Under the pieces are notes generated by a model. That model was not told the DNA's origin and ran no database searches. It saw only the letters and a program-made list of their open reading frames with translations. This document shows, one piece after another, positions 55,601 through 63,955 of a stretch of DNA of 64,000 nucleotides. Numbering within the stretch: position 1 is the stretch's first letter; every line of letters begins with the position of its first letter. This DNA is from Rhizobiaceae bacterium (GTDB taxonomy: Bacteria; Pseudomonadota; Alphaproteobacteria; Rhizobiales; Rhizobiaceae). The stretch is taken from contig JAEPNK010000001.1 in assembly GCA_017643495.1 (NCBI GenBank), positions 539,623-603,622 on the forward strand. The letters are read 5' to 3'. The translations under genes were made by a program, and so were the position numbers.

Positions 55601-55837
55601 TGCGGAACGACGGTTCGGAACAAAAATGGTTGCCTTTGAGAATGATACCGGATCATCCGCCATCCGGAACCCTTCAACAAGGTGCCCGTCAGCAAGGCTG
55701 TCAACGAGCGTGTCCAGAAATGGCAGGGTTGGCGCAATGGTGAACAGGTTGCCGGCTTGCGGTCCGGGTTCTCTAGGATGTGTTTCGGTGATCTCTGCTC
55801 TCCCACAGCAAGCTGAAACATGCCGATGGACAAGCAT
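52628..55837 (-). CDS. addB: double-strand break repair protein AddB
   Basis: AddB is the second subunit of AddAB: it has a degenerate helicase and a C-terminal nuclease. The protein (about 1069 residues) has the family opening NLFTIAPTLPFLDTL, FVPNRRSARALSSAFL, ILGGLNEGTWPA with NDPFLNRSMR, and nuclease motif LLMDYKTGTGPSA. The start is uncertain: ATG at 55837 or TTG at 55861, neither with a clear ribosome site. It lies 50 bp after murU and overlaps addA. Confidence 0.94.
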   Translation of the reverse strand: MLVHRHVSACCGRAEITETHPREPGPQAGNLFTIAPTLPFLDTLVDSLADGHLVEGFRMADDPVSFSKATIFVPNRRSARALSSAFLARLEGTGAVLLPRIRTLGDVSDEEFGLGPDAAELGVLREAIEPGARKLELAHLIHIWVDTMEQNVRDMYGDEDIVIPSSRADALLLADDLSVLMNQISQEETDWADIEAIVPENHANWWQLTSQFLKIIASAWPARLEELQLLDPAMRSAELLHLRAKQYEEGRVSGPVIIAGSTGSVPSTQRLLKAVSRLPQGAVVLPGLDRELPDGEWQMLCHTNPANDSAIETHPQFGLSRLLTALQVDRESVTELVSTTGPKHARTETCRKLVSVALASSDATADWIEHAGKFDPEILANSLSHVSVIEAGTERSEALAIAIAMREVLETPNKSAALVTPDRNLARRVSSELKRFRIDVDDSGGTPLANSNPAVFLQLIADCCFSQTSNATLASLLKHPFCLMGLEREKALELGQAFELAALRGAIRPARPGSLKDDLLRRRQEFDQDSHVPRAIRRLDEVLWNTLFDHFERLDATLEPLLALRTSLEPISISALMQVIKTVMTELSQGPDGTSYLFDNETGEALEKLLNDFITAGDRPFRIEWMDIPAIIKALLAGTNTRPRHNRHPRLHIYGPLEIRLLEHDRIILGGLNEGTWPANVRNDPFLNRSMRHELGMASPERRVGLAAHDFQQLMGKQEIFLSRSSRVDKSPTVASRWLQRLGALVGKGQYDHLVARGHTYLRLAEVLDHASEPIRRISPPAPTPPVSSRPVSLPVTAIETWIRDPYALYASRILKLEPVAPLEREPDPLLKGTLYHRIMQDYIGSNPERRSPEDRHELLNAIAEETIRAENLPEEITRTWIFRFREVAHSYIAWEAGYLQEKPGTDTFCELSGRIRLFDEQFELTARADRIDYSADGLALLMDYKTGTGPSAQQARTLSPQLALEGLILSKGGFEGLPPTLPQDLLHIRLLSGNRFRDESITSKDMPPEAIINNATSGLEDLFHAFRNEEQAYVSRRVPFRDGDISGDYDHLARVREWSTGGEEDGDG

Positions 55838-55887
55838 TGCCCGGGAGACGTCAAAGATCAAGAGTTGTCAGAGGCTTCTTTGCGCAG

Positions 55888-56640
55888 TCACGCCGCGCTG
55901 GCAGCAATCGCAGATTCAGCTTGTGGTATTGCTTCGGGTGTTCCGACATGCAGCCACAGCCCTTCAAGCCGGATACCGAACAGCCGTTCTGCCTCTATCG
56001 CCGTGTCAAACTGCCGGTTCAGTGAAAAGCGTCCGTCAGGAGCGTCTGCAAAAACCTGTGGATTGATGATTGCCGCTCCCGCGTAGCCGAATGGTACTAC
56101 ATGGCCTTCATTGCGCCGGGAAAGGCGTCCATCGGGATCCATGTCAAAATCGCCCTTGGAGTTAAAGCCAACAGCGTTGGCCATCCCGGCAAGCAGAAGA
56201 AGGATGTCCATTTTTTCACTGTCCCATCCTTGCGCCATGCGAACCAGGTTGGGTTGAAACCCCTCGACCCAAAACGAGTCAGCATTCATCAGATAGAACG
56301 GTTTTGAACCAAGGTGCGGAAGCGCTTTCACAATACCGCCACCCGAGTCCAGCAATTCGGCCCGTTCGTCGGAAATCGTAATGCGGATGTCCTGCCGGTT
56401 GGCCAGATGTTCGATAATCTGTTCGGCGTGATAATGGACATTCACAACGGCTTCCTTGACGCCGACCCGTACAAGGGCATCAAGGGCATGATCAATCAGT
56501 GCCTTTCCTTGAACTTCAATCAGCGGTTTGGGTCGTTTTTCAGTGAGTGGTTTCATCCGGGTGCCGAGGCCAGCCGCCAGCAGCATTGCTTTTTCCGGAA
56601 TCGTCGCGTTCGCAGGTTTCGATACCTGATCGGTATTCAT
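55888..56640 (-). CDS. murU: MurU-type N-acetylmuramate 1-phosphate uridylyltransferase
   Basis: This 250-residue nucleotidyltransferase has the N-terminal AMLLAAGLGTRMKPLTEKRP nucleotide loop, the PKPLIEVQGKALIDHA segment and the metal Asp in YLMNADSFWVEG. It matches MurU, which makes UDP-MurNAc from MurNAc-1-phosphate produced by AmgK; the AmgK-like domain is encoded immediately upstream. The ATG at 56640 has GGAG 8 nt upstream; earlier in-frame codons read into the neighbour. Confidence 0.88.
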   Translation of the reverse strand: MNTDQVSKPANATIPEKAMLLAAGLGTRMKPLTEKRPKPLIEVQGKALIDHALDALVRVGVKEAVVNVHYHAEQIIEHLANRQDIRITISDERAELLDSGGGIVKALPHLGSKPFYLMNADSFWVEGFQPNLVRMAQGWDSEKMDILLLLAGMANAVGFNSKGDFDMDPDGRLSRRNEGHVVPFGYAGAAIINPQVFADAPDGRFSLNRQFDTAIEAERLFGIRLEGLWLHVGTPEAIPQAESAIAASAA

Positions 56641-56726
56641 CTTGTCTTCTCCAGCGCCGGACTTCCCTCTCTCCGGCTGATTTTTCTGTCTGTTCCTTGT
56701 ATCACGCGAACCATGCCCGAAACGGG

Positions 56727-58232
56727 TTACAGTTTGATGACGGCGTCCAGCCAATCCCGGTAGGGCGCAAGGCTTTGGTGGGCAAGGTTGCGATCAAGGT
56801 AGTTTTTGATGCGGGGCAGGTGTTTCAGGTACCCGCTTTTGCCATCACGCCGGTCCAGCCGTATGAAAATTCCCAGGATTTTGGTTGCCCGTTGGGCAGC
56901 CATGATTGCGTAGCTTTCCCGAAAATCCTCCTCATCAAACCGCTTTGGCAAGCGTGTTCTGCATTTGATGTAGTGATCAACGACCTGTTTTTCAAATTCT
57001 GGAGGTATATCGACCCGTGCGTCTTGCGCCAGGGATGCAACATCGTAGGTGCTTGGGCCAATAAGCGCGTCCTGAAAATCTATGACGCCGATGCGTCGGG
57101 TCTCTTTGCGTTCCGGAATCCAGATAATGTTTGGCGAATGAAAATCCCGAAGAACAAGGCTTTTCTCATGTTTGCCCGTGAGCTTGTGCAGGTCTAGCCA
57201 GATATTCTCAAATGAAGCGCGCTGTGCCGTGCTGGCCTCATCGCCCGCTTCTGCCGGTATGTACCAGTCAATCAGAAGCCCGGCCTCGATCAGAAAGGCT
57301 TGCTCGTCAAATTCGGGAACATGGTATGTATTGCCTGGTTCGAGTTTTATCTCGCCGTCAAATTCGTGCTGGTGAAGTTCAGCAAGAAATTCGGCTGCCA
57401 CCTGATAGCGTTCCAGTATGGGTACACCCTGCGGATCCAGAATGCTGCCATTGCCCATGTGTTCGACAAGAAGCAGACCGTTTTCCAGATCGCGAGCCGG
57501 GATTTCCGGAGCGCTTGCCTGCTTTTCCCTGAGCAGCCGTGCAATGGCAACAAATGCATCAACGCTTTCGGCAAGGTGTGCAATCTGGCTGTAGGGTTTG
57601 CCATCGCGAACCGGCGGGCCATCCGTCATCGCAGGTGAATTCATCAGCAACAACCGTTCATGGGGCGTGTGAACGAGTTCATAGGACCGCGCTGAAGCAT
57701 CTGCGGACAAGGGCTCACGCACAGCGTCACCCTTGCCGGCCTTTTGCAGAAAATCACTGATCTCCATACTGCGGCGAATCCGGTTCATGAAGTCACCATC
57801 ACCCTGGATTGTTATGAGGCGATCTTCACCTGTCGTGCTGTCCATCATGATATGGACGGCCCCCTCGGGCATTGTGTCAAAGCAGCGTTCGGGCCATTCC
57901 ATGATGGCAACGCCTTCCAGCAACTGTTCTTCCCAGCCAAGCTCATCGAGTTCGTCAATGCCGGAGAGCCGGTAGAGATCGTAATGTGCCACGCTAGGTG
58001 AGACATCATATTCATGGCAGATTGTGTAGGTGGGACTTGGAACTTCATACTGGGCATTGCCGGAAAGTTGGCGAATAATGGCCCTTGCAAGGACGCTTTT
58101 TCCTGCACCAAGGTCCCCTGCCAGCAACAGCAAGTCACCATGACCGGGGCCTGATGACATGGCGATTGCGATGCTTGCGCCCAGCTTGGAGGTTTCGCAT
58201 TCACTCCGGCTCGTGTATTCGGTTTTTTTCAT
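56727..58232 (-). CDS. fused TsaE (t6A ATPase) and AmgK-type sugar kinase
   Basis: This 501-residue protein has two parts. Residues 1-155 are TsaE, with P-loop AGDLGAGKS (38-46), SPTYTICHEY and YDLYRLSGIDELDELGW; TsaE serves the tRNA threonylcarbamoyl-adenosine complex. Residues 165-501 are an aminoglycoside-phosphotransferase-fold kinase with the catalytic VLRDFHSPNII (Asp363, His365, Asn368) and metal IDFQDAL (Asp385), as in AmgK, which phosphorylates MurNAc/GlcNAc at C1. The start at ATG 58232 is preferred over an upstream ATG that would run into divL. This fusion is known from Rhizobiales. Confidence 0.9.
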   Translation of the reverse strand: MKKTEYTSRSECETSKLGASIAIAMSSGPGHGDLLLLAGDLGAGKSVLARAIIRQLSGNAQYEVPSPTYTICHEYDVSPSVAHYDLYRLSGIDELDELGWEEQLLEGVAIMEWPERCFDTMPEGAVHIMMDSTTGEDRLITIQGDGDFMNRIRRSMEISDFLQKAGKGDAVREPLSADASARSYELVHTPHERLLLMNSPAMTDGPPVRDGKPYSQIAHLAESVDAFVAIARLLREKQASAPEIPARDLENGLLLVEHMGNGSILDPQGVPILERYQVAAEFLAELHQHEFDGEIKLEPGNTYHVPEFDEQAFLIEAGLLIDWYIPAEAGDEASTAQRASFENIWLDLHKLTGKHEKSLVLRDFHSPNIIWIPERKETRRIGVIDFQDALIGPSTYDVASLAQDARVDIPPEFEKQVVDHYIKCRTRLPKRFDEEDFRESYAIMAAQRATKILGIFIRLDRRDGKSGYLKHLPRIKNYLDRNLAHQSLAPYRDWLDAVIKL

Positions 58233-58248
58233 GATGGTCGCGTTCGGT

Positions 58249-60915
58249 TCAGTATACCGCGCTGCGTGATTGTTGCCCGTCATCCGATGGTTTTTCACTG
58301 GAATCAGGCGAGACTGGTATCCGGCACACGAAACTTGCGCCCCGGTCAGGTCCGTCTGTCACGACAACTTCACCACCGTGCAACTCGACAAAGCTTCGAA
58401 CAATTGAAAGCCCGAGGCCGGTTCCCCGTCTCTGGCCGTGTGTGGTGCGGGCTTCGAACCGGCCGAAAATTTCATCTTTCTGATCGTCATCAACACCTGG
58501 CCCCTGGTCGGTGACCTTTATCACGTGATGTTCGTCTTCCTGGCCGGCCTCAATGGAGATCGTTCCGCCGTCAGGGGAGAAATTTACGGCATTTGACACA
58601 AGATTGTCGATGATCTGGCTAAGCCGGTGTTCGTCTGCAACCATGTCCACGCTAGAGGGATCAATGGAAACTTTCGGCTTGAGGCCGCGATCGGCAATTG
58701 TCCGTTCATGATTGCCAATGGCGCTTGAAACAATCGATGCCAAATTCACTTCCTTGAACTCGACCCGCATGGTTCCCGCATCAACGGAAGCAAGGTCCAG
58801 TATGTCGCCGACAATGGTGCTCAGTTCATTTGCCGAGGCATTGATGTAGGAAAGATACTCGCTCTGGCGTTCATTCATTGTGCCAAAATCTGAAGAGGCA
58901 AGAACCTCACCAAACCCCACAATGCTCGTAAGTGGTGCGCGCAATTCGTATGATACATGTTGTATGAAACGGGTTTTCAGCAAATCGGAAGCTTCCAGCG
59001 CCTCTGCCCGTTCCCGTAGTGCCCGTTCAAAATTCACACTTGCTGTCACATCGGTCAGCGTCAGCATGGATTGCCCCTCAGGCAGGGGAACCAGTGAATA
59101 TTCAAGTGTTGAACCGCTTTGCAATTCCAGCCTGCCTTCAAGGTTGGACCGCTGGTCATCAAAACCGGTTATCTTGCCCAGAATGTTTTCCAGGTCATTG
59201 GCATTGGAAACGGAATCGGTCCATGCGGAGATGATCTTGGCGATATGAAGTCCCTCGTTGACTTCAATACCTGCATGGACCCACAAGTCTTCCAGTGACG
59301 GATTGAACAGCCGAAGTTTTCCATCCGATCCGAATACCGCCACTGCCTCGTTCAGGTGGTCCAGAGTCTCCCCCTGCATTCGCATCAGGGACTTGTTGTT
59401 GCTTTCAAGAGCCAGTTGTTCGGTTACATTCTGGAATATCCAGTTAACCCCGCCTTCCGCCCTTGGAATGGCAGTCACATGGATAGTTTGCCCGTTAAGC
59501 AGGTGCCACCACTCATCCATTGGTTCGATGGCTTTGTAGATATCGAGCTTTGATTCCCGCCAGCTGCGCCAGTCCGGATGTTCGGGAAGCAGCTTCTTGT
59601 CGCGCATCGCATCCAGAACTTCGGCATTGCTCGGGCTGCTTTCAAGAAACGCGGGATCAATATTCCACAATTTTTGGAATCCGGCATTGCAGAACATCAG
59701 CTTCTGGGATTTGTCAAAGATGGCGACAGCGGTGTCGATCTGGTCGAGCATCCGCGAATGACCTTCCTTTGCATCCTTGAGCGAGCGCTCCAGGGTGTCA
59801 ATCTCGCTACGGTCGAATGCAATTCCGGCAAAGCCGCCATTGCCCCGGATTGAGAAGACCTCAAGCTTGCGGCGATCCCCCGCGATCGTGGCTGGCAACT
59901 TGTTGTGATAGACAGGTTGGTCTTCCTGGTGCTTGAGGATTTCGCGAGTTCGTTCGTGGTCGAAGATGTCACGATTGCTCTGGATGGTTGCTTCCGGTGT
60001 TTGGCATTCGACCGCATCTGCAAAGCATTGGTTTACCCAGGAAAGTCTGCCTTCCGCATCACGGAACCAGACAGGCATTGGCAATTTGTCAAATAGCGAT
60101 TCAATGTTTGAAAGCCGCTCCTGGAGCAGCGAGTGATCAAACTTGAGCCGCGCGTGCTCTTCCCGTTCACTGCCAAGCTCACGGAAGCGAACATGCGCGT
60201 GACTGCCGGAAGTTCTGCCCTGAACCTCCAGAATGCCTCCGGTTTTCGTTGTCAGAACCATGTCAAACGGTTTGGCGTTCATGCGCAATTCCCGTAGGGC
60301 AGGTTCGAACATGGAATTGGAATCGCTGCCAAGCCAGCTTCCGAAGGAAAGGAACTGGCCCTTGCGCTCGGGACAGCCGGAAAGTTTGTTGAGACTGCCA
60401 AGAACAACCGGACGTTCATCGCTCCCATTCCAGACAACAATACGCTGTTCAGGCACATTGAGCAGTGCTTCGTTGCGGTCATTCTGTGCACGGATACGGG
60501 AGAGATTTTCCCGCAATTTCTGGTTTTCAACGGAAATGCGCCCACGCTCCCGAATAAGCCAGGTCGCAGACAGGAGGGCGAAACTCATCGATCCCCCGAA
60601 GACCGCAAGCATCAATACATCGGTTGAACTCATCAGGCTGATCCAGCCGTTATCATTGCTGCCTGCTTCCTGGGCCCGGACCGGCAGAAAGGCAACAAGA
60701 TTGAGCAATGAAGCCGGCAGCAGGTTTGCAGCGAACGTACAGATTCTCGAAACGCCTGCTTTCATCATTGCCGCATGGCGTCCCATGTAACCGGTTTCGC
60801 GGTTTTGATTGCCGGGAAGCAGAGAACCGGTCAAGCCGGTCTTGGTTGTTTCAACCATATGTAAGCCGGCAGGTGTGGTTGCACCGTGCCTCGTGTCAGG
60901 TTTATCCCCTGGCAT
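58249..60915 (-). CDS. divL: DivL-type PAS pseudo-histidine kinase with Tyr at the phosphoacceptor site
   Basis: This 888-residue protein has hydrophobic segments at about 62-80 and 96-116, then PAS-like domains (about 270-640). The H-box region is FIQHVSYELRAPLTSI: the phosphoacceptor position (SHELRTPL in kinases) is Tyr656. The ATPase domain follows with NLVSNAVNFSPDGG, VTDQGPGV and RRGTGLGLSIV. Tyr for His is the hallmark of DivL, the cell-cycle regulator acting on CckA-CtrA with DivK in Caulobacter. AGGA lies 8 nt before the ATG. It sits between ahcY and tsaE-amgK. Confidence 0.85.
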   Translation of the reverse strand: MPGDKPDTRHGATTPAGLHMVETTKTGLTGSLLPGNQNRETGYMGRHAAMMKAGVSRICTFAANLLPASLLNLVAFLPVRAQEAGSNDNGWISLMSSTDVLMLAVFGGSMSFALLSATWLIRERGRISVENQKLRENLSRIRAQNDRNEALLNVPEQRIVVWNGSDERPVVLGSLNKLSGCPERKGQFLSFGSWLGSDSNSMFEPALRELRMNAKPFDMVLTTKTGGILEVQGRTSGSHAHVRFRELGSEREEHARLKFDHSLLQERLSNIESLFDKLPMPVWFRDAEGRLSWVNQCFADAVECQTPEATIQSNRDIFDHERTREILKHQEDQPVYHNKLPATIAGDRRKLEVFSIRGNGGFAGIAFDRSEIDTLERSLKDAKEGHSRMLDQIDTAVAIFDKSQKLMFCNAGFQKLWNIDPAFLESSPSNAEVLDAMRDKKLLPEHPDWRSWRESKLDIYKAIEPMDEWWHLLNGQTIHVTAIPRAEGGVNWIFQNVTEQLALESNNKSLMRMQGETLDHLNEAVAVFGSDGKLRLFNPSLEDLWVHAGIEVNEGLHIAKIISAWTDSVSNANDLENILGKITGFDDQRSNLEGRLELQSGSTLEYSLVPLPEGQSMLTLTDVTASVNFERALRERAEALEASDLLKTRFIQHVSYELRAPLTSIVGFGEVLASSDFGTMNERQSEYLSYINASANELSTIVGDILDLASVDAGTMRVEFKEVNLASIVSSAIGNHERTIADRGLKPKVSIDPSSVDMVADEHRLSQIIDNLVSNAVNFSPDGGTISIEAGQEDEHHVIKVTDQGPGVDDDQKDEIFGRFEARTTHGQRRGTGLGLSIVRSFVELHGGEVVVTDGPDRGASFVCRIPVSPDSSEKPSDDGQQSRSAVY

Positions 60916-61057
60916 GTCTTCGGTCCTCTCGCCGCTCGATTAACCAGACTGCCCTGCCCTTTTGCCTGCATTTTCTCCGGTTTCATCCCGGTAATGCGGG
61001 TCATGTTGATTCTCTATACATTAAACAATTAGCGATTCTGCGAGAAGTGCGGCACGC

Positions 61058-61094
61058 AAAAAAATAGCCGGAGCAAATGTCAAGGCTCCGGCTA
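61058..61094 (-). terminator. intrinsic terminator of ahcY
   Basis: Read on the minus strand, a 10-bp stem (61085-61094 with 61065-61074) is followed by seven T residues (61058-61064), 29 bp after the ahcY stop. Confidence 0.93.
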
Positions 61095-61122
61095 CCATAT
61101 ATTGTGGTTTATACAGTGGTAA

Positions 61123-62556
61123 TTAATACCTGTAGTGTTCCGGCTTGTAAGGGCCCTCGGTGGTGACACCGATATAGTCTGCCTGTTCTTTTGTAAGCTC
61201 GGTCAATTTGACACCGATTTTCTCCAGATGCAGCCTTGCGACCTTCTCATCAAGATGTTTCGGCAAAATGTAAACCTTGTTCTCGTATTCGCTTCCCTTG
61301 GTCCAGAGTTCGATCTGGGCAAGTACCTGGTTGGTAAAGGACGCCGACATTACAAATGAAGGATGACCCGTCGCGTTGCCAAGGTTGAGCAATCGGCCCT
61401 GGGACAGGAGAATCATGCGGTTGCCAGAAGGCATCTCGATCATGTCCACCTGGTCCTTGATGTTCGTCCATTTGTGGTTTTTGAGGGCAGCAACCTGAAT
61501 TTCATTGTCAAAGTGACCGATATTGCCGACGATGGCCATGTCTTTCATTTCACGCATGTGTTCAATGCGGATAATGTCCTTGTTACCGGTAGTGGTAATG
61601 AAAATGTCCGCATCGGAAACGGTATCCTCAAGCGTTGTCACCTCATATCCGTCCATGGCTGCCTGAAGTGCACAGATCGGGTCAATCTCGGTAATCTTTA
61701 CGCGCGCGCCTGCCCCGCGAAGAGAGGCGGCAGACCCCTTGCCCACATCGCCATAACCGCACACGACAGCGGTTTTACCGGCCATCATTGTGTCCGTTGC
61801 ACGGCGAATGCCGTCGACCAGTGATTCCTTGCACCCGTACTTGTTGTCAAATTTCGATTTGGTAACCGAGTCATTCACGTTGATGGCAGGAAACGGAAGA
61901 AGTCCCTGCTCGACAAGCTGGTACAGCCTGTGAACACCGGTTGTGGTTTCCTCTGATACACCTTGAAGCGCATCACGCTGTTGGGTGAACCAGCCCGGAG
62001 AGGCTTTCAGGCGTTTCTTGATCTGGGCAAACAGGTATTCTTCTTCTTCGGAACCGGGGTTTTCAATCAGTCCGGTTTCGCCGTTCTCAACGCGTGCGCC
62101 AAGCAGGATATACATGGTGGCATCACCACCATCGTCCAGAATGAGATTGGCGGTGCCGAGGCTGGGTGCCGAATTGCTTTCCTGCTCATCACTCGGGAAA
62201 TGGAATATCCGGTCAGCATAATCCCAGTATTCTTCGAGGGTTTCGCCCTTTGTTGCAAAGACCGGGGTTCCACCTGCAGCAATTGCAGCGGCGGCATGGT
62301 CCTGTGTTGAATAGATATTGCATGACGCCCAGCGAACGTCTGCCCCAAGATGTGTCAGGGTTTCGATCAGGACAGCTGTCTGGATGGTCATGTGCAGCGA
62401 GCCGGCGATTTTCGCTCCGCGAAGCGGTTTGGAGGAGCCGAACTCCTCACGAATGGCCATCAGGCCGGGCATTTCCGTCTCTGCAATGTCGATTTCCTTG
62501 CGACCATAATCAGCAAGGGAAATATCTTTCACGATGTAATCGGTGAAGTCAGGCAT
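61123..62556 (-). CDS. ahcY: adenosylhomocysteinase
   Basis: AhcY reversibly hydrolyses S-adenosylhomocysteine, relieving product inhibition of methyltransferases. The 477-residue protein has the [15 protein letters not shown] opening, [15 protein letters not shown], the NAD-binding [20 protein letters not shown] (near 270) and [10 protein letters not shown]-type [14 protein letters not shown] with the catalytic Lys. It ends KPEHYRY. The ATG at 62556 has AAGGA 6 nt upstream. Several SAM-dependent methyltransferases in this window would depend on it. Confidence 0.98.
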   Translation of the reverse strand: MPDFTDYIVKDISLADYGRKEIDIAETEMPGLMAIREEFGSSKPLRGAKIAGSLHMTIQTAVLIETLTHLGADVRWASCNIYSTQDHAAAAIAAGGTPVFATKGETLEEYWDYADRIFHFPSDEQESNSAPSLGTANLILDDGGDATMYILLGARVENGETGLIENPGSEEEEYLFAQIKKRLKASPGWFTQQRDALQGVSEETTTGVHRLYQLVEQGLLPFPAINVNDSVTKSKFDNKYGCKESLVDGIRRATDTMMAGKTAVVCGYGDVGKGSAASLRGAGARVKITEIDPICALQAAMDGYEVTTLEDTVSDADIFITTTGNKDIIRIEHMREMKDMAIVGNIGHFDNEIQVAALKNHKWTNIKDQVDMIEMPSGNRMILLSQGRLLNLGNATGHPSFVMSASFTNQVLAQIELWTKGSEYENKVYILPKHLDEKVARLHLEKIGVKLTELTKEQADYIGVTTEGPYKPEHYRY

Positions 62557-62677
62557 CTCGTTTCCTTTTCGGGATAAGCTTGAACAGGTATCTGGACCGG
62601 TATCGATGCAAGGCATCACACCCGGCACGCCGGTTGATCTTGCGCCACCCATAACAGCCGAAAGCCGTTTTCGCAAT

Positions 62678-62703
62678 ATCATATAAAGATTTCTTTATAT
62701 GAT
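62678..62703. promoter_or_regulatory. palindromic operator upstream of ahcY
   Basis: ATCATATAAAGA (62678-62689), a TT spacer and TCTTTATATGAT (62692-62703) form a perfect 12-bp-arm palindrome. It overlaps the -10 of the ahcY promoter candidate. Symmetry and size suit a dimeric ArsR-family repressor such as SahR, which controls methionine-cycle genes in proteobacteria; the assignment is inference. Confidence 0.7.
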
Positions 62704-62721
62704 TGGGTTAAGCATGGTAAA
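62694..62721 (-). promoter_or_regulatory. candidate sigma-70 promoter of ahcY
   Basis: On the minus strand TTTACC (62716-62721) is followed after 16 nt by TATAAA (62694-62699). The TATAAA lies inside one palindrome arm, so a bound regulator would block polymerase. The leader to the ATG is about 130 nt. Confidence 0.55.
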
Positions 62722-62746
62722 CAGCCTGCAACGCAAGAAGTTGCAT

Positions 62747-63025
62747 TCAGGCATCTTCATCGAACTTCCGGTATATCAGCTCTTCAATGGCGCTTAGTGC
62801 CTGCTCGGCCTCCGGCCCGCTGGCGGTGACGTGAATCTGGCTTCCCTTGGATGCCGCAAGCATCATCAAGCCCATGATTGACGTGCCGCCTACAACATGC
62901 CCGTCCTTGCTGACCGAAAGTCTTGCATCAAAGGTTTCAGCGCATTTGACAAACTTTGCGGATGCACGGGCATGCAGACCCCGTTCATTGGAAATTTTAA
63001 GAACGCGGGAAATCGTGTCTGCCAA
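62747..63025 (-). CDS. ptsH: phosphocarrier protein HPr (regulatory PTS)
   Basis: This 92-residue HPr has the phosphoacceptor His18 in NERGLHARASAKFV and the regulatory serine Ser49 in GTSIMGLMMLA, the site HprK would phosphorylate. It lies 2 bp after manX on the same strand, with hprK upstream. No sugar permease components are present, so it most likely belongs to a regulatory phosphorelay. Confidence 0.95.
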   Translation of the reverse strand: MADTISRVLKISNERGLHARASAKFVKCAETFDARLSVSKDGHVVGGTSIMGLMMLAASKGSQIHVTASGPEAEQALSAIEELIYRKFDEDA

Positions 63026-63027
63026 AC

Positions 63028-63432
63028 CTATTCCCCGCCCTGCAACACCTTGCTGGCTACATGTATGTATTTCCTGCCGGCTTCCTGTGCTTTTTCAGCA
63101 GTCTCCAGAATTGAATTGTTGCTGCGCAGGCTGGCGAGCTTGACCAGCATGGGCAGGTTGATGCCGGCAATCACTTCGATGTTGTCGTCCTGCATCATGG
63201 ATATGGCCATGTTGCTGGGTGTGCCACCAAACAGGTCTGTCAGGATGATGACCCCGGCACCGGTATCCACTGTTCGCACTGCCTTGGCTACATCTGCACG
63301 GCGGATCTCCATGTCGTCGTCAGCTTCAATGCTGATCGTTTCAAGATTGTCCTGGGGGCCGACGACATGTTCAAGTGCCTTGCGGAACTCTCCGGCAAGA
63401 TTGCCATGGGTGACCAGTACAATTCCAATCAT
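63028..63432 (-). CDS. manX: PTS EIIA component, mannose/fructose-type (regulatory)
   Basis: This 134-residue EIIA-Man-fold protein has the phosphoacceptor His9 in LVTHGNLAGE and the LTDLFGGTPSNMA segment. The ATG at 63432 has GGAA 7 nt upstream. No EIIB, EIIC or EIID partner is present, so it probably acts as a signal carrier with HPr and not in sugar import. It sits between hprK and ptsH. Confidence 0.92.
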   Translation of the reverse strand: MIGIVLVTHGNLAGEFRKALEHVVGPQDNLETISIEADDDMEIRRADVAKAVRTVDTGAGVIILTDLFGGTPSNMAISMMQDDNIEVIAGINLPMLVKLASLRSNNSILETAEKAQEAGRKYIHVASKVLQGGE

Positions 63433-63511
63433 GCGATTCTTCCAAAGTGGCTGTCTCGTGTCACTTTCAAGGCATTTCACTCACATCGCAAGAAAAATGA
63501 GTGTTTTCTGG

Positions 63512-63955
63512 TCATATCAGTTGCAAAGCTGCGAAAACTATCCGCACCGAGCGGTTTTCATGGCGCTCGGGCAACATGGTCAGGGGCAAGGGTCGGCCAA
63601 GATGACTGCTGAAGTCCGGTTGAGGCATTCTTTCCACCATTTCGTCTGGAACGAGACGGAAGACCTGTTTGATGGTTGTGGAGCCGCAATGGGGCATCTG
63701 GATTATTCCGTGGCCGGGCAATTCGGCCTTGCCGGCAATCATCTTGGGGGCTTCGGCAATGAGCGCTTCCCCATTGACCGTAAGCATCGCCTGGTCGTCA
63801 CAGATGAAAGAAGCGGGAATATTCTCGACCCTGGCCCTTTCCAGAAGGCCCATCATCAATGAGGTTTTGCCGCTTCCTGATTCTCCTTCGATCAGTATGC
63901 CGTTACCGTCCAGATTGATAACGCAGCAATGATGGTTTCGCGCAAAATGTGACAC
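63512..63955 (-). CDS. hprK: HPr kinase/phosphorylase, short form
   Basis: This 147-residue protein is the kinase domain only, as in other alphaproteobacteria. P-loop GESGSGKT is at 24-31, followed by SFICDDQAML and AELPGHGIIQMP (the HprK signature region). It phosphorylates HPr on serine. The GTG at 63955 is the only start after an in-frame stop; the ribosome site is weak. It is followed after 79 bp by manX. The gene upstream lies beyond the window edge. Confidence 0.92.
   Translation of the reverse strand: MSHFARNHHCCVINLDGNGILIEGESGSGKTSLMMGLLERARVENIPASFICDDQAMLTVNGEALIAEAPKMIAGKAELPGHGIIQMPHCGSTTIKQVFRLVPDEMVERMPQPDFSSHLGRPLPLTMLPERHENRSVRIVFAALQLI

Noticed and set aside
62557-62746. 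possible SAH riboswitch upstream of ahcY
   Set aside because: I could not trace the conserved pseudoknot pattern. The palindrome over the -10 explains control better by a protein repressor.
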